A stretch of DNA of 64,000 nt, taken from contig JAZNPP010000034.1 in assembly GCA_045589695.1 (NCBI GenBank), positions 117,272 through 181,271 of the forward strand. Direction: 5' to 3'. Of the stretch, positions 51,671 through 62,012 are shown piece after piece. The number at the start of each line of letters is the position of its first letter. The first letter of the stretch is position 1. The notes beneath the pieces were generated by a model. The model was not told the origin of the DNA. It ran no database searches and saw only the letters and a program-made list of their open reading frames with translations. Made by a program: the position numbers and the translations under genes. This stretch comes from HGM04593 sp045589695 (GTDB taxonomy: Bacteria; Bacteroidota; Bacteroidia; Bacteroidales; Bacteroidaceae).

Positions 51671-52822
51671 TTATTTGTTTGCATCATCTACGATGCTCTT
51701 GATTTTCTTTACCATCTCTTCGCCTCTGAGTTCAAACTGCATAACGTTACCCTCGGGATCGACCAAAACCGTATATGGAATGCCCTTTGCTCCAAACAGT
51801 TTTATAGCTTCGCTGTTCCATCCCTTTAGTGTTGATATATGCACCCAATTCTTATGTGTAAGTTTACGGCTCTCGATACAATTTGTCCAATCTTTTTCTT
51901 TGCTGTCTATGGAATAGCTTAGAACAATGAAGTTGTCGCTTTTTTCTGAGTATTCGAGCCCTTCTTTCAGGTAGGGAATTTCACGGCGGCATGGTCCGCA
52001 CCAGCTTGCCCAGAAGTCGATGAACACATACTTGCCTCTGAAATCCGACAATGAAATCTCTTTGCCCTCAGGCGTGAAACCGCTGATGTCCGGCGACGGT
52101 GAGCCAATCTTGAGGTTTGCCGCAAGGACCTCATTCTGGAGTTCTTTGTATAGCTTATGGCTGTGCAGCTTCTGCGGTATTGCATTGAGGAAGTTTTGTA
52201 TCATATCGGTATTGAAAGTCGGCATCATTGAATATTTTATTATATACAATACTACCGGTGAATCAATGTTCTTGTATATAAAGTTCATTATTGCAACCTT
52301 GAAATGAAGATTGTTTACGTAGAACGTGGGAGATGTGAATTTGCTTTCCAATTCCGGATCTCCTTTTATGTTTTCAGGAATCTCGGCATACGTATTCTTC
52401 ATTCTGACCTTGCTCTCTTCAATGCATCTGTCATTAATATCAAGGTATTCTTGATATATGTTATTGCATGGCGTGCCATTAACTTTAGCCGATACCGGAT
52501 ATGCGGCATCGAATGGCCCTACATTTATATTGCCTTCTTCAATGAATACCTGCACGCTTCCATTGTCAAAACCGGTTATGTTGTAGACTTCGGGCATGTC
52601 AGGCGCCGGGCCTTCAATAGTAAACTTGCCATTTTCTACGGTTGCTGTAGCTACAGTCATGAATTGTCCGTCAATGATTTTTTCAAGTTTGACTTCATTG
52701 ACATGTTCGTCACTGTAACATAACTTCGTATTGCTCATTTCACCGTTAATAACGTATCTTTTTTCTTGAGCTGTTACAATGGTGGCTGCCGCAAGCGTCA
52801 CCAAAAGAAAAAACTTTTTCAT
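51671..52822 (-). CDS. DUF4369/TlpA-family thiol-disulfide oxidoreductase
   Basis: 383 residues. Signal peptide (to VTAQE), DUF4369-type beta domain (22-110), helical linker, then a TlpA domain with IGSPSPDISGFTPEGKEISL, FIDFWASWCGPCRREIPYLK (Cys275, Cys278) and GAKGIPYTVLVDPEGN (cis-Pro). The intact CGPC suggests a reducing thiol oxidoreductase in the periplasm. It lies 30 nt after one paralog and 11 nt before another. Confidence 0.9.
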   Translation of the reverse strand: MKKFFLLVTLAAATIVTAQEKRYVINGEMSNTKLCYSDEHVNEVKLEKIIDGQFMTVATATVENGKFTIEGPAPDMPEVYNITGFDNGSVQVFIEEGNINVGPFDAAYPVSAKVNGTPCNNIYQEYLDINDRCIEESKVRMKNTYAEIPENIKGDPELESKFTSPTFYVNNLHFKVAIMNFIYKNIDSPVVLYIIKYSMMPTFNTDMIQNFLNAIPQKLHSHKLYKELQNEVLAANLKIGSPSPDISGFTPEGKEISLSDFRGKYVFIDFWASWCGPCRREIPYLKEGLEYSEKSDNFIVLSYSIDSKEKDWTNCIESRKLTHKNWVHISTLKGWNSEAIKLFGAKGIPYTVLVDPEGNVMQFELRGEEMVKKIKSIVDDANK

Positions 52823-52852
52823 ATAGTTATGATTGATATGAATGTATTCTGT

Positions 52853-53968
52853 TTATTTAAGGTGTTTTTGTAAAAAGGCTCTTAACTGTTCGTCGCGTAG
52901 TCCGTTCGCTATTATTTTATTATTGTTGTCCAGAATAAAGAGTGCCGGAACGCCGGAGACGTTATATAAGTGCGCTATGTCGCAGTCCCATCCTTTAAGT
53001 GATGAAACGTTAATCCATTCCAGTCCGTCTTTCTCAACCGCTTTCAGCCAACTTGCTTTGCTGTGGTCGAGTGATATACCTATAATTTCCAAGCCTTTGC
53101 TGTGGAATTCCTCGTAAATCTTTTTTAACGAAGGGTTGTTGAGACGGCAGGGGCCGCACCAGCTCGCCCAGAAATCAAGTATCTTAATATTACCCTTTAC
53201 CGAACTCATTGTAATGGGGTTCCCGTTTACGTCTGGCAGGGTAAAGTCGGGGGCGACAGCCCCGCCTGCCGTTTTCTCCATTCTTTCGATTCTCTCTTTT
53301 ATAATTCGTCCGCAATGGGTCGCTTTTGCGCCTTCTCCAAGAGTGTTATACATCTCTTTCGACTCATTCAGGCCGGCATCACGCATCTCGATATTCGAGA
53401 GTATGGTATATGCGGCAATGACATTGTCGTTCTTTTTCAAAAAACATTCAGTAAGTTCCTGTAACTTTTTCTGCTCTTTGTATAATGTGTCGTTCACAAG
53501 GCTTGCGCTACGGAACTTTTTCTTGTTGCGCATATCCTCATATCTCATCTTAAGTCCATTGACAAGGTTACGCATGGAATCCGACTTGACCATATGCCGC
53601 ATGTATTTTTCATTTAACTCGCCGCCCCTTATGTAGAAATCCTTGTCGTTGCTCAAATTCGCTTCGTATACAGTTCCGGGTTCGGCAAGCAATGTGAAGC
53701 CTCCGGAATAGCCTCCCACAATAATATTTGCTGCCATAGGCTCTTTTGCCGGCACCTCGAGCTTGAATTTTCCTTTCTTGAAATCACAGAACGCAAGAGT
53801 GTCTGTTTTTTCTTCGTGCAAACGCGCTGTTATGTACAAACGCCCCGTCTTTATTCCCTGTACCTTACCTTTAATGATAATGCTATTCTCTTGGGAGAAA
53901 CTTGCTGAAGGCAATATCAATGTACTGCACAAGAAGAATGCCGTAAGAAGTATTTTTATTCTATTCAT
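52853..53968 (-). CDS. DUF4369/TlpA-family thiol-disulfide oxidoreductase
   Basis: 371 residues. Signal peptide (to SASFSQ), DUF4369-type beta domain (about 28-115), helical linker and TlpA domain with VAPDFTLPDVNGNPITMSSV, ILDFWASWCGPCRLNNPSLK (Cys271, Cys274) and NVSGVPALFILDNNNK. CGPC and cis-Pro are both intact. The start overlaps the PKD-like lipoprotein stop by 4 nt, so the redox protein is made together with the SusCD accessory lipoprotein. Confidence 0.92.
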   Translation of the reverse strand: MNRIKILLTAFFLCSTLILPSASFSQENSIIIKGKVQGIKTGRLYITARLHEEKTDTLAFCDFKKGKFKLEVPAKEPMAANIIVGGYSGGFTLLAEPGTVYEANLSNDKDFYIRGGELNEKYMRHMVKSDSMRNLVNGLKMRYEDMRNKKKFRSASLVNDTLYKEQKKLQELTECFLKKNDNVIAAYTILSNIEMRDAGLNESKEMYNTLGEGAKATHCGRIIKERIERMEKTAGGAVAPDFTLPDVNGNPITMSSVKGNIKILDFWASWCGPCRLNNPSLKKIYEEFHSKGLEIIGISLDHSKASWLKAVEKDGLEWINVSSLKGWDCDIAHLYNVSGVPALFILDNNNKIIANGLRDEQLRAFLQKHLK

Positions 53969-55698
53969 CTTTCAAATTCATTATGATAATTATAATCTTG
54001 TACAAATTGTAAATCCTTTATCGGTCCCCAACTTTTCCCGTCCGAATCCTTATCATAGAATAATGGAACGAAATCTTTGTCTAAATCGGCAGCCGTGTTT
54101 AATTTTATCTCTGCAATAGCGCTGTTATTCCCGTTGAACATCGCAATGCTTAAATATCTGCCGAGATCGCCGCTGTATACATGGCTGTCTTCTGTACGGA
54201 ACTTAATCAAATTTATTTCGTAACCTTGGGGAGCCACGTACATCGGGACATTATCACCGCTCAGCACATTGTATCGGTAAACGGTATTTTTATCTGCATA
54301 GAACAGATAATTGTTTGTGAACCAGGAATTATATGTAAAGGTTGTCGGGTTGCATTCCGGCTTGATGTTGAGCAGCTTTTCACACGATATGGAGAAAGCC
54401 GGGTCTTTTTTATTTTCGCGGGTCTTTCTGTTGGGACTGCTCGCCATTCCGTCTTTATCTTCTCCTACAGTCAGTTGTTGCAGTGTATATCGATAGTATG
54501 TGTCATCATTCTCATCCCTGAATACAAAATAAGCATTCTGAGTCTCGTAATTATTGCGATAGTTTATGTAGCCAAGTACTGCCGTAAGGTCTTCTGGCGA
54601 CTTCAGCAAACCGGTATAGTCTATATTCGCGTCTATAACAGGTCTTGTGGACTTCAAATTAGGATTTACGGACTCTCCTTCCTTGCTGTTGGTAGCCATG
54701 CCTTCATGGTCATCTTTGATGCAGTACAAGAAACGATTGTTTTTTGCGTCCCAGAACACAAAGCGGTTATGCGTTATTGTAGCTGCGGTAATACGGTAGT
54801 CGCTTTGATGCAGCGCATTGTCGTTGTTCAATTCAATGCTGTAGCCCGGTCTGTAAAGCGCATGCAGATTGTTGCCGATATATACGTCCCCGGTCTCTGT
54901 CAAGACAACCTTATATTGGTGGTCGGGGTCACCGGTTTGAACAATCTTCTTAAATTTGAAATCTTCGCTTTCCGGTTTGAATATCTGGCTTGAAACAAAT
55001 TTCAGGTCCATACCGAACGCGTTATATACATTTGTTCCTGTGCCGTCGCCGAAAAGGGTCAAGTTCTGAGCGAAATATTCTAACACGTTGTTTTGTGAAG
55101 TTTCAAAATTGTAGAAAATAGTATACGCAAAACCAGTCGCATCGCTATATATGTTATCGGGTGTCATCGGTGTTATGTCCGTGCGCGCGAATGTCTCTTT
55201 GCCTATAATCTCAATATTTCCGATTTTTCGGTTACCCTCGTTTCCATGAAGTATAAAAAGACTGTTCTTGAATAGCGGGCGTGTAACAATCTTGAAACTT
55301 GAATATTTCGAAAGGGTTGTGCTTTTGTCATAAACCTGCAGGAATACATCGTACGATTTGTCTTCTCCGACCGGCAAAACAACATCAAGATAGCCTTTGG
55401 TATGAATTGTATCATTGACAATTTTGTCATTTTCGTCTGTATGACTTATATACCAATTGAAGTCGAGGTTATCGTAATTCTTCGCTAATGTCTGTTCGAC
55501 ATCTGCTGTTATGCGTCGTACTTTGTCTTTCTCTGTCAAGGCCCTCTGCAATTCTATTTTGTAGCTGCTTATTTGAGGCGAGAAATTTATTGATACAATC
55601 TCGTTCATCGAATCCAGGGTATATTCGTAGTTGCCCAAATCCTGGTAGCAACCGCTCAATAGAGCTGCTGACATGAATGCTGATATTATCTTCTTCAT
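53965..55698 (-). CDS. PKD-like family surface lipoprotein
   Basis: 577 residues. Lipobox SAALLSGC (Cys17), then CYQDLGNYEYTLDSMNEI, the typical start of the Bacteroidetes PKD-like lipoprotein family. A PKD/Ig-like region (35-140, FNWYISHTDENDKIVND) precedes a beta-propeller-like body with repeats such as VTRPLFKNSLFILHGNEGNR. Found as an accessory lipoprotein of certain SusCD loci with DUF4843. Likely on the cell surface, binding substrate on or near SusD. The stop overlaps the next TlpA gene by 4 nt. Confidence 0.85.
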   Translation of the reverse strand: MKKIISAFMSAALLSGCYQDLGNYEYTLDSMNEIVSINFSPQISSYKIELQRALTEKDKVRRITADVEQTLAKNYDNLDFNWYISHTDENDKIVNDTIHTKGYLDVVLPVGEDKSYDVFLQVYDKSTTLSKYSSFKIVTRPLFKNSLFILHGNEGNRKIGNIEIIGKETFARTDITPMTPDNIYSDATGFAYTIFYNFETSQNNVLEYFAQNLTLFGDGTGTNVYNAFGMDLKFVSSQIFKPESEDFKFKKIVQTGDPDHQYKVVLTETGDVYIGNNLHALYRPGYSIELNNDNALHQSDYRITAATITHNRFVFWDAKNNRFLYCIKDDHEGMATNSKEGESVNPNLKSTRPVIDANIDYTGLLKSPEDLTAVLGYINYRNNYETQNAYFVFRDENDDTYYRYTLQQLTVGEDKDGMASSPNRKTRENKKDPAFSISCEKLLNIKPECNPTTFTYNSWFTNNYLFYADKNTVYRYNVLSGDNVPMYVAPQGYEINLIKFRTEDSHVYSGDLGRYLSIAMFNGNNSAIAEIKLNTAADLDKDFVPLFYDKDSDGKSWGPIKDLQFVQDYNYHNEFER

Positions 55699-55746
55699 AA
55701 TAGTGTCGTTGTAATTTATATCGAGTCGTTTAAACCCATAATCTTT

Positions 55747-57108
55747 TTATTCAATATCCAATTCTGGGAACGTGAATTTGTATATCCCGGCCGGCGCATT
55801 ATCATAAGCAGCCTTTATAATCTTATAGCATTCCTTGATTTTCTCCTCGCCCCCGACGGTATCATCCCAGCTCCATGTGTAATCGGCGGGGTTCGCTATG
55901 AACGGAAAAAGCTCTGCGATGACAAAATTTTCAGTTCCCCTGGCTGTCATCATGCTTGTCAGCATAAATCTGTATTTATCCTCATTGGTCTTACCGTTCT
56001 CATCTTTAAACGAGTATTCCCCGAAATATTTTTCAACAACAGCTTTGCAGCCGAGATTGTCGGGGTCTTCCCACCAATAAGGTATTCTGATGTCGTACAC
56101 GACTCCTTTTTTGAGTTCTATCCATAAGGCTTCCTTGTGTTCTGAAAAGTTGTATCCTGAACGGGAATAGTTGTAATATTCATTCATCATATAAAGGACA
56201 TCCTGCTTATGTATATCTTTCGAATTGTCTACGATGCACTTTTGAGCCTCTTCGCTTTTATATATATCTATTATATCCTTTATGGTTCTTACGCCTAACA
56301 TCCTGTTTAGGGATATGAATTTATCAACATAAAACAAACCGATTTCTTTTGGACACTCTTTCCAGAAATAGGGCTCGTTATATTTAGGGAAAAATGCAGC
56401 CAGTACTGGTATTCCGGCCTCTATCGGCTCGGTAACGGTTCCTGCAAGCACGCTATTGACAATGCGCTCGTTCAGTTCTTTCATGACGTCATGCTTGTCA
56501 ATCATGTTCTTGCTGTCGTAGAAAGTGTTGTAATAGTAGTTGTCGTTGGTAAAATTAGCGAGGAATTTATGGCTTTCCTTGCTCCACTCTCCCATATACT
56601 GAGCAACGGTACTTGTCCAGCGGTCCGGTTTCTCGTATTTTTCGGTTACATATATCTCAAACTCGTCTTTTCCGGTTATAGATGAATTCAAATCGCCGTC
56701 ATCGGCTATATACAGACAAACGGCATAGGTGGTGTTCTCTGTAGGCGGCCGCTTGACCGTGATGTCAATTTCTTTCTCATACTCTCTATTGCTGAACTTG
56801 ATGTCTGGGATTATCACCTCGGCAAGTTCATAATCGTTTATGCTTTTTGCTTTTATAGAGAGTGTACGTTCTTCATCTGCAAGATAACCAAGCAGTTTTA
56901 TGTTTATCTTAACGGTTACTTCTTGCGGATTGCCAACAACGTAATCTCTGAAATTTACGGTCTTTTCAAACTGGGAAGCATATTCGTAGTCGAAATATGC
57001 GCCATTAGTGTTTTCGTCAAAAAAGTCCGGCTCTGCTTTTTCGCAAGCGGTAAGAAGTACGGCAAAACTAAGCAGCAAAGCTGTTATATGTCGATTAAAT
57101 CTTTTCAT
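55747..57108 (-). CDS. DUF4843 surface lipoprotein
   Basis: 453 residues. Lipobox AVLLTAC (Cys22), then EKAEPDFFDENTNGAYFDYE, a DUF4843 N-terminus; an Ig-like region (VKINIKLLGYLADEERTLSI) covers about 60-160. The C-terminal part contains GYNFSEHKEALWIELKKGVV and a TWSWDD segment. DUF4843 lipoproteins usually follow SusD in loci that also carry PKD-like proteins, and probably sit on the cell surface as accessory substrate-binding subunits. 24 nt after susD. Confidence 0.85.
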   Translation of the reverse strand: MKRFNRHITALLLSFAVLLTACEKAEPDFFDENTNGAYFDYEYASQFEKTVNFRDYVVGNPQEVTVKINIKLLGYLADEERTLSIKAKSINDYELAEVIIPDIKFSNREYEKEIDITVKRPPTENTTYAVCLYIADDGDLNSSITGKDEFEIYVTEKYEKPDRWTSTVAQYMGEWSKESHKFLANFTNDNYYYNTFYDSKNMIDKHDVMKELNERIVNSVLAGTVTEPIEAGIPVLAAFFPKYNEPYFWKECPKEIGLFYVDKFISLNRMLGVRTIKDIIDIYKSEEAQKCIVDNSKDIHKQDVLYMMNEYYNYSRSGYNFSEHKEALWIELKKGVVYDIRIPYWWEDPDNLGCKAVVEKYFGEYSFKDENGKTNEDKYRFMLTSMMTARGTENFVIAELFPFIANPADYTWSWDDTVGGEEKIKECYKIIKAAYDNAPAGIYKFTFPELDIE

Positions 57109-57132
57109 GTCTTGAATTCTGTTTATACATTA

Positions 57133-58587
57133 TTATGCATCCTTGTCGCTTTCATCACTGTCAGCACCTTCATCGGTCCATCCATATTCCTTCTCTTTGT
57201 CAGGCAAAGGGAATATGAAATTTTCTTCTGCCAGCTCTACGTTCTGGCAATGCTCCAGTTTGCCGGTTATGCCATGCGTTTTGAGAAACCAGAAATATTG
57301 GCCTTCGGCATAGAATTCTTTACGATATTCATACTTCAGCGCGGTTATAAGCTCGTCGTCGTTATTGCATGTCACATTCTTCGACATCGATATGCCTCGT
57401 TTGTTGCGTACCTCATTTACATATTGAGCAGCGGATTCACCTTCGTTAGACTCGCATGCTATATAATACATCTCGGGTATACGGATAAGGGGTATTATTT
57501 CATCGTCATTGTCGATATATTTGCGCGATACGCATATCTGAAGTCCGTCGTCTTCTATGAACGCTGAGCCTTTTGCCCTCATGTCTTCGCTGTCGTCACC
57601 AGACATCTCGAATATTATGTTCCGTGTGGTCTGCTTGATGTAATATTTTGTATTCATCTTGTCGCCACCCGAAAAGTATTCCGACAAGTTGTTGCTCATT
57701 TCATGTATGCTCAGTCCGCAAATAACCTCCTTTGAGAGAATGGGATCGTCATTGTTGCCGCTTTGCAGCTCAAGACCGCAGTTTTCTATAACCTCCACAG
57801 CGCACTTCTTGGCTTTTTCGGTATTGCCTGCGTAGTTGTATACGCGCGCAAGCGTTGCATTGACTGCATGGTAGTTGAAACGGAAACGGCGATCTGATGT
57901 TTCATGATAGCTGAGCGAAATCTCCTTTTCATGGCTCAATAACCGCTTTGCTTCTAACAGGTCGTTTGTAACATTCTCTACAATTGCCTTCGCCGACAAT
58001 AGCGGCTGTTTGGAGCTGTCAGCGACTTTTCGGTAGGGCATGCATTTCATTTCCTGTCCTTTTACATTCCCGGCATAGTTTATGGGACCCCAGCCGCGCA
58101 GGATGTCAAAGTGCAGGTATGCTCTTATGGCAAGAGCTTCTCCCTTTATCATGTTGCGTACGGTTGAATCGCTTATGACAACTTCGCCGTTAATGTCGAG
58201 CCATTTAAGAAGGTTGTTGGCATTGGCTATGATATGGTATTGCCCCAACCACAAATTGGCAAGCGTGTTTTTGGTGTTGAAAGAACCGCTTGTCTCTGTG
58301 TCGTATATATATACGCTTTTAGGGTCTGTCGTGCCGTCCGGCAGTTTGTCGTACATCTGAGCGAGCTGTTCTACAAGACCGAAACTGAGGTTCTTTCCAT
58401 AAGTGTCTTCTGCGGTCATTGTAATATATAATCCGGCTAAAGCGCTCATGAAACCGTTCTCCGTCTCAAACAGTTCTTTGGCCGGCAAATCGGTCTTGGG
58501 AGCTACATCCAGCCAATCCGAGCAGGAACTCAGAGAGAATGAACCGATTATTCCGGCAACAACAATGTATATTATGTTCTTTTTCAT
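57133..58587 (-). CDS. RagB/SusD family nutrient-binding lipoprotein
   Basis: 484 residues. Lipobox FSLSSC (Cys22), SDWLDVAPKTDLPAKELFET and the TPR-like helices GEALAIRAYLHFDILRGWGP and RVYNYAGNTEKAKKCAVEVI, followed by the C-terminal EYRKEFYAEGQYFWFLKTHG. SusD is the lid on the SusC barrel and captures the nutrient. The C-terminus is acidic (DEGADSDESDKDA). It lies 22 nt after the SusC gene. No glycan-binding residues can be assigned. Confidence 0.93.
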   Translation of the reverse strand: MKKNIIYIVVAGIIGSFSLSSCSDWLDVAPKTDLPAKELFETENGFMSALAGLYITMTAEDTYGKNLSFGLVEQLAQMYDKLPDGTTDPKSVYIYDTETSGSFNTKNTLANLWLGQYHIIANANNLLKWLDINGEVVISDSTVRNMIKGEALAIRAYLHFDILRGWGPINYAGNVKGQEMKCMPYRKVADSSKQPLLSAKAIVENVTNDLLEAKRLLSHEKEISLSYHETSDRRFRFNYHAVNATLARVYNYAGNTEKAKKCAVEVIENCGLELQSGNNDDPILSKEVICGLSIHEMSNNLSEYFSGGDKMNTKYYIKQTTRNIIFEMSGDDSEDMRAKGSAFIEDDGLQICVSRKYIDNDDEIIPLIRIPEMYYIACESNEGESAAQYVNEVRNKRGISMSKNVTCNNDDELITALKYEYRKEFYAEGQYFWFLKTHGITGKLEHCQNVELAEENFIFPLPDKEKEYGWTDEGADSDESDKDA

Positions 58588-58609
58588 TTTTTCATTCTTT
58601 AAGTGGAGG

Positions 58610-61600
58610 TTATTTGAATATCACAGACAATGAGAATGTGTATGAACGTGCAAAGGGGTAACTTAGGCCGCGTTCCATTCTTATGGGAGATATTCGAGCA
58701 ATGTCGTTTGTCGTGAAGTTGAATGATAACACGTCGATTGCCGCGCTGTTCAGGAATTTGAACTTGTCGCTTCCCATTCTGTATCCGACGTTTATTGTTG
58801 CGAATCTTATTTCGTTGTCATTCATGATGAATCGAGTGCTTGCAGGCGTATTCATTCCCGTAGGACTGAAGCGTACATAGCTTGTCACGTCGCCCGGGCT
58901 TTCCCAACGGCCCTGGCCTGCTCTGTAGTCGAGATTGTATGCGACATTCTGGTTTTCAATTTTATCTACAAGTGTCTGGTTGTAGACAATTCCGCCGTAT
59001 TTGTATGTAAAGCCGAGCGAACATGAAAGGTCTTTCCAGTTGATGTTTGTAGAGACCGTACCGCTTATGATAGGGTTAGTGTCGCCGACAGGCACTTTGT
59101 CGTTCGCATCCCATACGAAAGTCTTTGAACCGTCACGTTTCAAGTATACCTCTTTGCCCGTTACCGGGTCTACGCCAAGAGAACGCACTACATACAATGT
59201 TGTAGTAGACTCTCCTTCACGGAACTGCGGCAATGGAGCTTCAGCGGAATTCATTTGAGCTTCATTCATCTTTTTGAGATAGTCCGACAATTTCAGAATT
59301 TTGTTTCTGTTATGGTTGGCATTGGCATTGATTGTCCAAAAGAATCCCTTGCGCAGGTTCTGTATTGCTATAATGTTTAAAGATGCGTCAAAACCTCTGT
59401 TCTGCAGTTCTCCAGCATTCATCATCATGGTAGAGAAACCTGTAGATGGCGCAAGGTCGTAGTTCGTAAGCAGCTCTTTTGTAATGTTGTTATAGTAGTT
59501 GAAACTAGCGTTGATTCTGTTTTTCCAGAAACTGAAATCAATGGCTATGCTTGTGTTATGTGTTTGAGCCCAGCTTAAATTTGTGTTGTTGAGAGCCTGA
59601 AGCAGAGCTCCAAGAACAGGAAATGATTGGTAAGGCTTCATGCTGCCCGAGAAACTGTAATACTCGATGGCGTCGGCCGGGCTGAAGTTCTGCTCGCCGG
59701 TGACGCCATAGCTGGCACGCAGGACAAGGTTCGACACGTACCCTTGCAGCCACTTCTCGTTGTGGGCGTTCCATCGAGCGCCGACAGACCAGAATGGCAC
59801 CAATTCATGTTTTGCGTAGCGCGATGAGGCCTCGCCGCTAATGTTGGCATCTACTGAATAACGATTGTCATAGCTATAAGACAATTGGCCTATGAGACCT
59901 ATCGAGCGTGAAATGTTCTCTGTGCCAATTCCGTCCATGCTTGTCTCCATCTTGTTGCCGAAGATGAATTCGTTCATGTGCTTGTCCGGGTATCCTGTAG
60001 CCGAAAGGTTTACATAATCGTTGCGGTCCTCGCTTATTGTCCAGTTTCCGAAGGCGCTAAAAAGATGCTTGCCCGCTACAAAGTTGTAGTTGATGCCAAG
60101 GTTGCTTGACCAAGATGACATATTACCTGTACTCTTGAAGTAGCTTCCTTTGCGCGTGAGGTCATCTTCCAGCTCGAAAGATGTATGGTCGGCTGGCAGG
60201 AACCTGTCCGTGCCGGCCATGCCTCGTGTATATGACAATTGCTCCGTTATACGCAAGTTCCTGAGGATAGAGTACTCCATGCTTAGGTTGGTAGCGATTG
60301 AGAGGCTGTTGGTGATGTCCTTTATGCCGACTGTCGCATCATATAGAGGGTTCGTGATTATTCGGCTTTGTCCGCTGACAATATTGTTGTCAAGTATTTT
60401 TTTCTGCGAGCCGTCTTCGTTGAGCGGTATGTAGTATGGGTTCAGAGATGTGTACTGCGAGAACGCTCCGTATGGAGAGTTTTTGCTGTCCGACTCCGAC
60501 AGATTGATGCTCGCGCGCATGGTAAACTTGTTTTTCAAGTAGGTCATGTTGAAGTTTACGCCTTTTGTCTGGTTCGAAGACTCCTTCATGACACCCGGCT
60601 GCATCGCAAGGTTGAGATCAAGGCTGTATCGGAACACGTCCGTACCGCCAGCAACGCTTGCCGAATGGCGGTGCTGCACTGCAGTACGCAATGGCTTAGA
60701 CAACCAATAAGTGTCTACGCCGCCCAGTACATAACGGAGATACTTATTATAAAGGTTCATGTCGTCGGCATTGTTAGGGTTATACAGCCCGGCTCTCCAT
60801 TCTGTGTCGAGCTTGTCCGCCGCGTTCATCATATTGTAATCGGTCAGGTCTGGCGTCTGGACGGTCATGGTGCCGTTGTACGAAACCGACAAGGCGCCGT
60901 CGGGAGCGACCTTGCTTTCGACAACGACAACGCCGTTTGCCGCGCGTGAACCGTAAACGGAAGTCGCGGCAGCATCCTTGAGTATGGTTATGCTCTCTAC
61001 GCGTTCAGGGTCCATGTCAAGAATTCTGCTCATAGGCACGATGAAACCGTCAAGCACAAACAATGGGGTGTTCGGGCGGCTCGAAACATTGTCGAGCATA
61101 AGGTCCATGCTGTTCAATTGAGCAGTACTGCCCAAGGACTGGTCGCCGCGAATCTGAAAGTCCGGCTCGGCGTTCGGGTCCGATCCCTTGTCGTTATTCT
61201 CGATAATCTTGAAACTCGGGTCAAAGAACTGCAAGCCTTTGAGTATGTTTGTCGGGTTCATCTTGCGCAGTTCATCGCCCTTTACCTCGACATAGTTTCC
61301 GGTAAAACTGTTTTTACTGCGGCGGCTGATACCGGTGATGACAACCTCATCGAACTCGATGCTCGGCTTCAGCTCTATTACAAGGTTCGCCTCGGGCTTG
61401 GTAATCTGTTTCGAAACAGTTACATAACCTACGTATGATACGTTAATCGATTCCTTCTTGCTGATACGAAGGCTGAACTTTCCGTCCAAGTCGGTAATGC
61501 ATCCTTTAGCGCCTTGTCCGGCGTTTTTGCTCGCTCCGTCGGTAATCAAGACCGTAGCGCCGATAAGGGGTTCTTGAGTATCTTTGTCAAGCACCAGTCC

Positions 61601-61987
61601 CGAAATGTTGAATTCTACTTTGGTGTTCTCTTCATGCTCGAACGGCTCAACAACAATATGGTTGCCGTCTTCGTAGCGTATTTTTACTTTCTGGTCGCCG
61701 ATAAGGTCGCCGATAACCTTGTCGAGCGGCTTATTCTTTACAGCAATGCTTGTGTGTTCGCCTATGTTCCAAAGCGTTACGCCTTGAAGCGTAATCTTAG
61801 CTCCGGCAGCCTCCGCAACCATTTCAAGCACTTTGCCCAAAGGCTGGTTGCTTACTCGCAAAGTAATCTCTTTCTCCTTCCAGCTTGCAGCGTCTTGGGC
61901 ATGCGCTGCGGTACAGTTAATCAGGATGGCGAATATTATTAAAGATGCTTTGCGAAAAAAACTGAATCTGCGGTCCGTTTTTCTCAT
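58610..61987 (-). CDS. SusC/RagA family TonB-dependent transporter with STN domain
   Basis: 1125 residues. Signal peptide (to AHAQ), STN domain (38-116, ITLRVSNQPLGKVLEMVAEA), carboxypeptidase-D-like regulatory domain (126-207, ISGLVLDKDTQEPLIGATVL), plug domain from about 225 (SFTGNYVEVKGDELRKMNPT, SITILKDAAATSVYGSRAAN) and a barrel ending in SYTFSLSVIFK. Imports nutrient with TonB energy, capped by SusD. An STN domain normally signals to a FecR-type anti-sigma factor, but none is present nearby. The second gene of the operon, 25 nt after the Trx-less gene. Confidence 0.94.
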   Translation of the reverse strand: MRKTDRRFSFFRKASLIIFAILINCTAAHAQDAASWKEKEITLRVSNQPLGKVLEMVAEAAGAKITLQGVTLWNIGEHTSIAVKNKPLDKVIGDLIGDQKVKIRYEDGNHIVVEPFEHEENTKVEFNISGLVLDKDTQEPLIGATVLITDGASKNAGQGAKGCITDLDGKFSLRISKKESINVSYVGYVTVSKQITKPEANLVIELKPSIEFDEVVITGISRRSKNSFTGNYVEVKGDELRKMNPTNILKGLQFFDPSFKIIENNDKGSDPNAEPDFQIRGDQSLGSTAQLNSMDLMLDNVSSRPNTPLFVLDGFIVPMSRILDMDPERVESITILKDAAATSVYGSRAANGVVVVESKVAPDGALSVSYNGTMTVQTPDLTDYNMMNAADKLDTEWRAGLYNPNNADDMNLYNKYLRYVLGGVDTYWLSKPLRTAVQHRHSASVAGGTDVFRYSLDLNLAMQPGVMKESSNQTKGVNFNMTYLKNKFTMRASINLSESDSKNSPYGAFSQYTSLNPYYIPLNEDGSQKKILDNNIVSGQSRIITNPLYDATVGIKDITNSLSIATNLSMEYSILRNLRITEQLSYTRGMAGTDRFLPADHTSFELEDDLTRKGSYFKSTGNMSSWSSNLGINYNFVAGKHLFSAFGNWTISEDRNDYVNLSATGYPDKHMNEFIFGNKMETSMDGIGTENISRSIGLIGQLSYSYDNRYSVDANISGEASSRYAKHELVPFWSVGARWNAHNEKWLQGYVSNLVLRASYGVTGEQNFSPADAIEYYSFSGSMKPYQSFPVLGALLQALNNTNLSWAQTHNTSIAIDFSFWKNRINASFNYYNNITKELLTNYDLAPSTGFSTMMMNAGELQNRGFDASLNIIAIQNLRKGFFWTINANANHNRNKILKLSDYLKKMNEAQMNSAEAPLPQFREGESTTTLYVVRSLGVDPVTGKEVYLKRDGSKTFVWDANDKVPVGDTNPIISGTVSTNINWKDLSCSLGFTYKYGGIVYNQTLVDKIENQNVAYNLDYRAGQGRWESPGDVTSYVRFSPTGMNTPASTRFIMNDNEIRFATINVGYRMGSDKFKFLNSAAIDVLSFNFTTNDIARISPIRMERGLSYPFARSYTFSLSVIFK

Positions 61988-62012
61988 ATGGGTTTTATGT
62001 GTTAATTATTTC

